DNA of 15,392 bases from Candidatus Bipolaricaulota bacterium. GTDB lineage: Bacteria > Bipolaricaulota > Bipolaricaulia > RBG-16-55-9 > DRXL01. The first letter of the stretch is position 1; every line of letters begins with the position of its first letter. Of the stretch, positions 1 to 6,089 are shown piece after piece. The position numbers and the translations under genes are program-made. Below the pieces are notes generated by a model, which did not search any database, was not told the origin of the DNA, and worked only from the letters and a program-made list of their open reading frames with translations. The stretch is from the NCBI GenBank assembly GCA_023512665.1, contig JAILZC010000003.1:1-15392 (forward strand), written 5' to 3'.

Positions 1-549
1 ACCGATAAGCTCTTCAACGAGACTATCATCGTTGACAGAGACTGGAAGCTGGTAGAGTACTCCCTGCACTCGGAGACGGTGCGAGGCAAGCTCACCGTGA
101 CGGTGAAAGTCGAGGGCCAGATCGCCAAGATTCAGCTTTACTTCAAGGGCACCGACGGCAAGGAGCAGAACCAAGCCCGCGAAGTCATCTTAGAAGACGA
201 GTTCGTGACCACGGGCATCGCCGCGGGGCAGCTGATGGTCATTCAGAAGATCGTCACACTCAGAATGAAAGAGCAGAAGAGGACGTTTCTCGCGCTCGAT
301 CCGACTAATATCGAAAAACCTCTGATCGAGCTGACGGTGGAGCGCCTCAGCCCAGTGAAGGTCAAGAGCGGCGCAAAAGTTTTCGACGCCCAGCGCGCCA
401 AGCTCACGCGCGCCGACGGGGATTTTCAACTTGAACTCTTCTCATCGGACACGGGCGTGCTCTGGGGGTTCACCGGGGAGTCGGCCACGACCCGGCTGAT
501 AGGCTACCGCCAAGACCTCTTCCCCGACGGCTTCGAGGTGCTCAAATAA
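1..549 (+). CDS. 3' end of an unrecognised protein encoded upstream of a MacB-like ABC exporter
   Basis: The reading frame is open from base 1, so the gene begins outside the window and its N-terminus is missing. About 182 residues are visible, ending at TAA 547-549. I do not recognise a family. The visible part is rich in charged and beta-branched residues (for example LTVTVKVEGQIAKIQLYF) with no hydrophobic segment or cysteine, which suggests a beta-rich soluble or periplasmic domain. A GTG at 79 could serve as an internal start, but the frame continues upstream without a stop, so a longer protein is more likely. The stop is 2 bp before the ATG of the ABC ATPase, so the gene is probably the first visible member of that operon and may encode an extracytoplasmic accessory or substrate protein of the exporter. 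That role is inference from position only. Confidence 0.7.
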   Translation, partial: TDKLFNETIIVDRDWKLVEYSLHSETVRGKLTVTVKVEGQIAKIQLYFKGTDGKEQNQAREVILEDEFVTTGIAAGQLMVIQKIVTLRMKEQKRTFLALDPTNIEKPLIELTVERLSPVKVKSGAKVFDAQRAKLTRADGDFQLELFSSDTGVLWGFTGESATTRLIGYRQDLFPDGFEVLK

Positions 550-551
550 CT

Positions 552-1238
552 ATGGGGGCCATCGTCTCCGCGCAGAACGTGACAAAAGTCTACCCGATGG
601 GGAAGGTGCACGTCGTCGCGCTCGACGACGTGAGCTTCTCTATGAACGAAGGGGAGTTCGTGGCGATCATGGGGCCATCGGGCTCTGGCAAGAGCACGCT
701 GATGAATCTGATCGGCTGCTTGGACAAGCCCTCGTCGGGGACGATCGCTATTAACAGCACCGACATTGCGCGCCTGAACGACCGCCAGTTGGCGCGGCTG
801 CGCGGCTCCCAGATCGGCTTCGTCTTCCAGACGTTCAATCTCATCCCCCGCATTGACGCCCTCGCCAACGTCATGCTCCCTATGACGTTTGTGGGAAAGC
901 TCTCGCCCAAAGAGCGGCGCACTCGCGCGCAGCAGCTCTTGGAGATCGTGGGGTTAGGGCAGAGATTACACCATCTGCCCAGCGAGCTGTCCGGGGGCGA
1001 GCGCCAGCGGGTGGCCATCGCCCGCGCCTTAGCCAACGACCCGAAAATCCTCTTGGCCGATGAGCCCACGGGCAACCTCGACACCAAGACGGGCAAGACG
1101 ATCTTGGAGCTCTTCGTCGAGCTCAACAAGAGCGGGCGCACGGTCGTCGTGGTGACGCACGACGCGACGGTCGCCTCCCACGCGCGACGTATCATCAAGC
1201 TCTTAGACGGCAAGATCGTAGGAGACGAGAGACTATGA
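552..1238 (+). CDS. ABC transporter ATP-binding protein, MacB/LolD-type
   Basis: This 228-residue nucleotide-binding subunit powers a MacB/LolD-family (type VII) ABC system. All ATPase motifs are visible: Walker [10 protein letters not shown] at residues 41-49, Q-loop Q93 in VFQTFNL, signature LSGGERQR starting at 146, Walker B ILLADEP at 166-172 and switch histidine H203. The ADEPTGNLD form of Walker B and the [12 protein letters not shown] segment are typical of the LolD/MacB group. Length is normal for a stand-alone subunit of this family. The ATG lies 2 bp after the upstream stop. The gene's own stop overlaps the permease start in an ATGA, a sign of translational coupling. In the family, such ATPases drive mechanotransmission, with substrates ranging from lipoproteins to peptides and macrolides. 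The substrate here is unknown, and a MacA-like adaptor is not visible within the window. Confidence 0.93.
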   Translation: MGAIVSAQNVTKVYPMGKVHVVALDDVSFSMNEGEFVAIMGPSGSGKSTLMNLIGCLDKPSSGTIAINSTDIARLNDRQLARLRGSQIGFVFQTFNLIPRIDALANVMLPMTFVGKLSPKERRTRAQQLLEIVGLGQRLHHLPSELSGGERQRVAIARALANDPKILLADEPTGNLDTKTGKTILELFVELNKSGRTVVVVTHDATVASHARRIIKLLDGKIVGDERL

Positions 1239-2563
1239 GCTTTCGCGAGGCGCTCAAGCTGAGCTGGACCAATATTCGTGCGCACAAGCTGCGCAATGCC
1301 TTGGCCGTCCTGAGCGTGACCATCGGCATTGCTTCGGTGATCGCTATCGTCACGATGACCACGGGGTTACAAGACGCACTGCTCGATACCCTGACCAAAG
1401 ATCTCTTGCGGGCCAACATGATCACGGTGAACGTCGAGGGGAGCGCGGGGTTGTTTGGGACGGCGCAAGTCTTCTCCAGCCGCGATGTCGAACAGCTCAG
1501 AAAGATTGCTGGCGTGAAGACCGCTGATGTGATCGGGCGTGTGCGCGGCGATGCGCTCTATTTCAACAATCGTCGGCTGCTCGACGCTACCACGCGCATC
1601 ACCACGAGCAGAGATCTCATCCCCTTGGATGCGGGGCGCAGCGTTCAAACTGAAGGCGAGATCGTCATCGGTGCACGCATCGCCGAGATCATCTGTCGGC
1701 GTATGCTCGCCGAAGAGCGCCAGATCTCTGAGAACGACGAAGCTTTGAAAGAAGAGTGTAAGAGCCCGGGGACAAAGCCCCCCTTGGCACAGCGCCTCTT
1801 GGGGCAGTCTCTGAAGCTGCGCTTTCTGGGGGCTGACGGCCAACTCAGTGAAGACGAGCTGCAGATCGTGGGAATCGTCAAAGATTCGCAGTTTATCAGC
1901 GGGACGGCGTGCTATGTCAGCCCTGACTATCAAGGCTTCACAGAGACCATAGACGGCGTCGAGGTGCCCGTCTACGCCGGCATCATCTTGAGCGTGGCTG
2001 ATCTCAATCAGCTCGGCGCTGTCAAAAAAGCCGTCGAAGAGTATTTTCATAATCCCAATTCTTCCGACGCGCGCAAGCTCCTGGGCGAAGAGAAGAAAGT
2101 CGAGATCAACACCCTCGAAGAGATTATTAATGAGATCAAGAAGAATTTCTTGCAGTTCACGGCGTTCTTAGGGGCGATAGCGCTCGTCGCGCTGTTGGTG
2201 GGGATGATCGGCGTGATGAACATTATGCTCATCACGGTGAAGGAGCGCACGCGCGAGATCGGCGTGATGAAGGCGACGGGCGCGACGCGCGGAGCGGTGC
2301 TCAAGCTCTTCCTCACCGAATCCACGATCATCTGTCTGTTGGGTGCCGGGCTGGGGGTGCTCTTGGGGATGTTCCTCTCGGTGTGGTTTATCAGGATCAC
2401 CGTTGCTTTGGCGCAGGGACTGCGGGAGATCCCGTTTGTCTTCGTGCCCGATTGGTATGTGATCGCGGTGCTCACCGGGCTCGCTGTAGGGATCGTGAGC
2501 GGGCTCTATCCCGCCTGGCAAGCGGCGCGGGTTAACCCCATCGAAGCGCTGCGCTACGAGTGA
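1235..2563 (+). CDS. ABC transporter permease, MacB/FtsX-type
   Basis: This is the membrane subunit partnering the preceding ATPase. It has 442 residues with the classic four-helix MacB/FtsX topology: one N-terminal transmembrane segment (about 20-43), a large extracytoplasmic MacB_PCD-like domain (about 44-305), then three C-terminal segments (about 306-332, 362-385 and 406-426). Family hallmarks are IGVMNIMLITVKERTREIG, KATGATRGAVLKLFLTES and the C-terminal GLYPAWQAARVNPIEALRYE. The ATG overlaps the ATPase stop by four bases. The 3' end overlaps the stop of the opposite-strand methyltransferase by 10 bp, leaving no room for a separate terminator between them. The periplasmic domain holds two cysteines (C154, C175), and a third lies at C226. 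The substrate cannot be deduced. Confidence 0.92.
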   Translation: MSFREALKLSWTNIRAHKLRNALAVLSVTIGIASVIAIVTMTTGLQDALLDTLTKDLLRANMITVNVEGSAGLFGTAQVFSSRDVEQLRKIAGVKTADVIGRVRGDALYFNNRRLLDATTRITTSRDLIPLDAGRSVQTEGEIVIGARIAEIICRRMLAEERQISENDEALKEECKSPGTKPPLAQRLLGQSLKLRFLGADGQLSEDELQIVGIVKDSQFISGTACYVSPDYQGFTETIDGVEVPVYAGIILSVADLNQLGAVKKAVEEYFHNPNSSDARKLLGEEKKVEINTLEEIINEIKKNFLQFTAFLGAIALVALLVGMIGVMNIMLITVKERTREIGVMKATGATRGAVLKLFLTESTIICLLGAGLGVLLGMFLSVWFIRITVALAQGLREIPFVFVPDWYVIAVLTGLAVGIVSGLYPAWQAARVNPIEALRYE

Positions 2564-3327
2564 TCTTTGAGGGCTTTCACGAACGCGATTGTGTGAGTCA
2601 GCCAGAGCTGATTGTTTTCGAGGCGCAGCTTCAGGCCGGCGCTCACGCCCGCGCGCGCCAGCCCTTCGAGCACGACCTTGAGATTCTCCGTGCGGATCGG
2701 ATCGCTGATCACGTCCATCCAGTCGTCGTAGGTGCGGTCACGCGTTTGGGTATACACGTCGCTGATGCGCACCCCCGCACTTTCGATGAGCTTGCTCAGT
2801 TCACTCTGCGAGAGCATCCGCGCGTGCGAGGGGTCGCGCAGGCGCTCGATCGCGTTGTGCAATCGGGCTTCGCGCTCATCTTCGGAAGAGATCGTGTCCG
2901 AGATCACCAACCGTCCCCCGGCTTTGAGCACACGGGCCATCTCGCGAATCTCTCTCTCTGGCTGCGAGAAGTGATGGATCGCCAGCCGACAGACGACGAC
3001 ATCGAACTCTCCGTCTTTGAAGGGCATGTGTGCAGCTTCGCCCAAGATAAAGTGCACGTTGCGCACACCTTGGCGGTGTCGGATCTCGCGGGCCTTGGCG
3101 AGCATCCCCGGAGAGATGTCTATCCCCACGACCTCGCGAGCTTGAGGAGCCAAGGCGAAGCTCACCAACCCCGTCCCGCACGCCACGTCGAGCACGCGAT
3201 CTTCGGGGTTTATCTGAGCGAGCTGAGCGATCTGGGCAAGCAGAGCGCGCTCGTGCGCCGACAGCTCGCGGCGGAACCACCGCTCGGCCTGACGGTCGAA
3301 CTCCTCTTGGACAAGGTCTTTGGGCAT
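2554..3327 (-). CDS. class I SAM-dependent methyltransferase (UbiE/Methyltransf_11-like)
   Basis: A 257-residue Rossmann-fold methyltransferase. Motif I VLDVACGTG is at residues 45-53, the acidic residue ending strand beta2 is D70 in VVGIDISPGML, and VVCRLAIHHF at 111-120 followed by VLKAGGRLVISD at 133-144 matches the UbiE/Methyltransf_11 pattern. The acceptor is unknown: quinone, sterol-like or small-molecule methylation are all possible, and no quinone pathway gene is adjacent. I choose the ATG at 3327. The frame extends upstream to a TTG at 3372, but that stretch overlaps a promoter (TTGACA 3362-3357, TATACT 3341-3336) and the extension does not look like methyltransferase sequence. With this start the predicted transcript begins almost at the ATG and no Shine-Dalgarno site is visible, so the gene is probably leaderless. 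It diverges from the iron operon. Confidence 0.88.
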   Translation of the reverse strand: MPKDLVQEEFDRQAERWFRRELSAHERALLAQIAQLAQINPEDRVLDVACGTGLVSFALAPQAREVVGIDISPGMLAKAREIRHRQGVRNVHFILGEAAHMPFKDGEFDVVVCRLAIHHFSQPEREIREMARVLKAGGRLVISDTISSEDEREARLHNAIERLRDPSHARMLSQSELSKLIESAGVRISDVYTQTRDRTYDDWMDVISDPIRTENLKVVLEGLARAGVSAGLKLRLENNQLWLTHTIAFVKALKDHS

Positions 3328-3335
3328 AGTGCTAG

Positions 3336-3362
3336 AGTATATCGAGCGGGCGCGGGTGTCAA
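3336..3362 (-). promoter_or_regulatory. promoter of the methyltransferase gene, giving a leaderless mRNA
   Basis: On the minus strand a perfect TTGACA (3362-3357) is followed by TATACT (3341-3336) with a short 15-bp spacer. The expected start of transcription, about seven bases further on, falls at or within a few bases of the ATG at 3327. The short spacer makes this weaker than its divergent neighbour unless an activator helps. Confidence 0.6.
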
Positions 3363-3371
3363 GCCTTGACA
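3357..3371. promoter_or_regulatory. 15-bp perfect palindrome formed by two back-to-back -35 boxes
   Basis: TGTCAAG-C-CTTGACA is a perfect 7-1-7 palindrome. Each arm carries the TTGACA of one divergent promoter (methyltransferase on the minus strand, iron operon on the plus strand). The arrangement would let one bound regulator, or polymerase competition, link the two genes. It may simply be two consensus -35 boxes abutting. It does not resemble a standard Fur box. Confidence 0.5.
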
Positions 3372-3394
3372 AAAGCAGACTGTTTTGGTATGCT
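3366..3394 (+). promoter_or_regulatory. sigma-70-type promoter of the ferric-iron ABC operon
   Basis: Consensus TTGACA at 3366-3371, a 17-bp spacer, and TATGCT at 3389-3394. Transcription should start near 3401, leaving a leader of about 35 nt with a GGGAGGG ribosome-binding site before the ATG at 3437. This is among the closest matches to consensus in the window. Confidence 0.72.
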
Positions 3395-3436
3395 TTTCGC
3401 GCCGTCGCCCAATGAGCACTGTGGGAGGGATATATT

Positions 3437-4438
3437 ATGCTGAAGAAGTCTTTGGTCTTGGGCGGGATCGCTGCGCTGATGGTCTTTGGGGCGGGGGCGC
3501 AGCCGTCGGGAGAGCTTGTGATCTATTCTGGGCGGAGCGAACCGCTCATCGTTCCGGTCATTCAACTCTTTCAGCAGCAGACGGGCATCAAAGTAATACT
3601 CCAGAGCGGAACGGCGACAGCCCTGGCGAACTTGGTGCTCCAAGAGCAGCCCAACCCCAGAGCTGATCTGTTCATCGCCAACGATGCCGGGACGCTCGAA
3701 TTTCTCAAGCTCAAAGGGGCTCTCCAGCCCTATAGCTCGGAACAAATCAAGAAGATTCCCGAACAATTCCGCGCCCGCGACGGGAGCTGGCTTGGGGTCT
3801 CCGGGCGCAGCCGCGTCATTATGTATAATACGAAGCTCGTCAAGCCCGAAGAGCTTCCCAACTCTGTCTTCGCGCTCACCGACCCCCGCTGGAAGAACAA
3901 GATCGCCATGGCGACTACCCGCAACGAGTCGGTCATCGCCTGGGTGACGGCTCTCCGATTGACCAAGGGCGACGCGTTCACGAAAGAGTATCTGTTAAAG
4001 CTCAAGGCGAACGGGATCGTGACGCTCAACGGCCACACCGACGTGCGCAAAGCCGTAGGTCGCGGGGAGTTCCCTCTGGGGCTGGTCAATCACTATTACT
4101 ATCACCTGGAGCTGCGCGACGGCTCACCCGTCGGCGTGATCTATCCCGATCAGGGCCCCGACGATATCGGGATCTTGGTGAACGCCGCCGGAGCGGCGAT
4201 CATCAAGAACGCCAAGCGCCTCAAAGAAGCTCAGCTCTTCTTGGACTTTCTCGCTTCTCCTCAGGCGCAGAAGCTCTTCGCCGAGCTGAACTTCGAGTAC
4301 CCGCTCCTGCCGGGGGTGCCCACAGCGCCGGGGGTCAAGCCGCTCGCCGAGATCAAGCTGATGCCCGTGCGCTTGGACGAGCTGGGCAAGGAACTGGAAC
4401 AGACCCTCAAGCTGTTAGACGAGGTCGGGCTCGGGTAA
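3437..4438 (+). CDS. fbpA: ferric-iron ABC transporter substrate-binding protein, FbpA-like
   Basis: A 333-residue periplasmic or surface binding protein for Fe3+ import. The N-terminus has a typical export signal (KK followed by a hydrophobic stretch to about residue 20, likely cleavage near AGA-QP). The mature protein begins with the FbpA-family strand ELVIYSGRSE and contains NHYYYHLEL at 218-226. The adjacent tyrosines (Y220-Y222) match the Tyr pair that coordinates ferric iron in FbpA proteins. Length is normal for the family. The ATG at 3437 follows GGGAGGG with good spacing. It is the first gene of the three-gene operon, is 7 bp upstream of the permease, and is preceded by a strong promoter. 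The iron assignment is firm at family level; binding of another oxyanion or a synergistic anion cannot be excluded. Confidence 0.88.
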   Translation: MLKKSLVLGGIAALMVFGAGAQPSGELVIYSGRSEPLIVPVIQLFQQQTGIKVILQSGTATALANLVLQEQPNPRADLFIANDAGTLEFLKLKGALQPYSSEQIKKIPEQFRARDGSWLGVSGRSRVIMYNTKLVKPEELPNSVFALTDPRWKNKIAMATTRNESVIAWVTALRLTKGDAFTKEYLLKLKANGIVTLNGHTDVRKAVGRGEFPLGLVNHYYYHLELRDGSPVGVIYPDQGPDDIGILVNAAGAAIIKNAKRLKEAQLFLDFLASPQAQKLFAELNFEYPLLPGVPTAPGVKPLAEIKLMPVRLDELGKELEQTLKLLDEVGLG

Positions 4439-4445
4439 GCACCTG

Positions 4446-6089
4446 ATGGCTTCATCACAAACTCTCACGCGATGGGTGTGGGCTCGCTGGGGCGGGTCGC
4501 CCCAGCGAGCCGTTCTCTCTGTAGTAACGGTGGGCATTGCCGGGGCGATGGCGCTCCCCTTGCTCGTGACGCTCTGGCGGGGAGCTACAGCGGGCGGGGA
4601 GATGTGGAGCACGCTCTGGCAGGCCCGGCTGATCCCGCTCTTCGCACACACGCTCGCGCTCGCCGGCGCGGTCACGCTTGGAGCGCTCTGCGTAGGAGTG
4701 CTCTTGGCCTGGCTGATCGAGCGCACCGATCTGCCCGGACGAAAGATATTCGGTCCGCTCCTGACAGCGACGCTCGTCATCCCGTGCTATCTGATCGCGA
4801 TCTGGCACGTCTCGTTCTGGGGGCCTGGGGGACTCCTCGCGCGCATAGCAGGGACACTCTTTGGAGGTTCCGTTAGCGTGCCGACGATCTACGGCTTTCC
4901 CGGCGCGTGGCTGATTTTAGTGATCGCGACCTACCCCTATGTCTACACGCTGGCGCGCGCGGCGCTGCGCGCGCTCGACCCCCAGCTTGAAGAAGCCGCC
5001 CGATCGCTCGGCGCTCATAGACTCACGGTCTTCTTCCGAATCGCCCTGCCCTTGCTCGCCCCGGCGCTCGCCGCCGGAGGGCTGCTCACGGCCCTCTACG
5101 TGCTCTCTGATTACGGCGTCGTAGCCACGCTGCGCTACGAGACCTTCACGACCGCGATCTATAAACACTTAGCAGGGCGCTACGACCAAGCTCCGGCAGC
5201 CGCGCTCAGCACGGTGCTCATTGCGCTCACTGTAATTTTATTGCTCGTTCAACAGCGATTGTGGGGGCGCGGGAGACATTACTACAAAGCTTCAGCGCGC
5301 GCGCTCCCCCTGGTGCCCTTGGGCGGATGGAGTCGGGTGGCCGCGCTTGGCTTTGTAGGGCTTGTGCTCGTTCTGGGCTTGCTCTTGCCCGCCGGGGTCT
5401 CGCTCTATTGGCTCATCGAGGGCTGGCTCCATCCCACGCCCAGTGCCGTCTTGTGGGGCACGTCGTTTGCTGACTTGGTGCGCTACGCAGGGAACAGTCT
5501 TTTCAGTGCCGCAGCAGCGGCGACGCTTGCCCTTGCTCTAGCGTGGCCCCTGGCATACAGGGCGGTGCGCTACGGTCAACACGGGATCGCACGGATTGCT
5601 CAAGCCGGCCAAGCCCTCCCCGGTGTGCTCATCGCCCTAGCTGTAGCATTCGTGCTCCATCGCTTCGTCCCCGTGCTCTATTTCACAGTGTGGGCGCTGA
5701 TCCTCGCCTATGTGATCCGGTTCTTCTCCCACGCGCTGCAGGCGGCGGAGTCCGGGCTGGCGCGCGTGCCCGTGCGCCTGGAAGAGGCTGCCCGCTCGCT
5801 CGGACATAGGACAATGAGCGTCTGGCGGCGCGTGACACTCCCCTTAGTTGCTCCGAGTTTAGCCGCCGGCTGGACGCTGATCTTCTTGAACGCTCTGCGC
5901 GAGCTGCCCGCGACGCTGCTGTTGCGCCCACCGGGGTTCGACACCTTGCCCGTCAGACTGTGGATCGCGGCGGGTGAGGGCTTCTATGCCCACGCGGCCG
6001 CCCCGGCGCTCATGCTCATAGTGTTGTCGCTCCCCATGCTCTATCTCCTGCGCGCCGGCGATACTCCAGAGGTCCGCTATGGCGAGTGA
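4446..6089 (+). CDS. fbpB: ferric-iron ABC transporter permease, fused two-domain FbpB-like
   Basis: A 547-residue inner-membrane channel with two homologous BPD-type permease halves in one chain, the usual FbpB/SfuB architecture with about 12 helices. Each half carries an EAA loop that docks to the ATPase: EEAARSLGAHRLTVFFRIALP from residue 182 and EEAARSLGHRTMSVWRRVTLP from residue 446. The ATG at 4446 is 7 bp after the fbpA stop and places the first helix at about residues 23-43; a later start would cut into that helix. The stop overlaps the ATPase gene by 11 bp. Codons 12 to 22 form a 14-bp perfect hairpin (listed separately), which could lower permease expression relative to the binding protein. 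Confidence 0.9.
   Translation: MASSQTLTRWVWARWGGSPQRAVLSVVTVGIAGAMALPLLVTLWRGATAGGEMWSTLWQARLIPLFAHTLALAGAVTLGALCVGVLLAWLIERTDLPGRKIFGPLLTATLVIPCYLIAIWHVSFWGPGGLLARIAGTLFGGSVSVPTIYGFPGAWLILVIATYPYVYTLARAALRALDPQLEEAARSLGAHRLTVFFRIALPLLAPALAAGGLLTALYVLSDYGVVATLRYETFTTAIYKHLAGRYDQAPAAALSTVLIALTVILLLVQQRLWGRGRHYYKASARALPLVPLGGWSRVAALGFVGLVLVLGLLLPAGVSLYWLIEGWLHPTPSAVLWGTSFADLVRYAGNSLFSAAAAATLALALAWPLAYRAVRYGQHGIARIAQAGQALPGVLIALAVAFVLHRFVPVLYFTVWALILAYVIRFFSHALQAAESGLARVPVRLEEAARSLGHRTMSVWRRVTLPLVAPSLAAGWTLIFLNALRELPATLLLRPPGFDTLPVRLWIAAGEGFYAHAAAPALMLIVLSLPMLYLLRAGDTPEVRYGE
4481..4511 (+). repeat. 14-bp perfect inverted repeat inside the 5' end of the permease gene
   Basis: GGCTCGCTGGGGCG (4481-4494) is followed by a 3-nt GGT loop and its exact complement (4498-4511). 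The RNA would form a very stable GC-rich hairpin about 36 nt after the permease start codon. The downstream bases (TTCTCTCTG) are pyrimidine-rich but not a clean U-tract. It may act as an attenuator, as an RNase barrier protecting fbpA mRNA, or be a residual palindromic repeat. Confidence 0.75.

Noticed and set aside
590..1285. 231-codon minus-strand frame opposite the MacB-like ATPase
   Set aside because: The plus-strand frame has all ABC ATPase motifs; the antisense product resembles no protein family.
2560..3369. Long open frame (269 codons) on the plus strand opposite the methyltransferase
   Set aside because: Its translation has no family motifs, while the minus-strand frame carries a complete set of methyltransferase motifs; it is an antisense shadow in GC-rich DNA.
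3328..3372. Upstream TTG start giving the methyltransferase 15 extra residues
   Set aside because: The stretch coincides with its promoter and the divergent -35 palindrome, and the added residues do not resemble the family.
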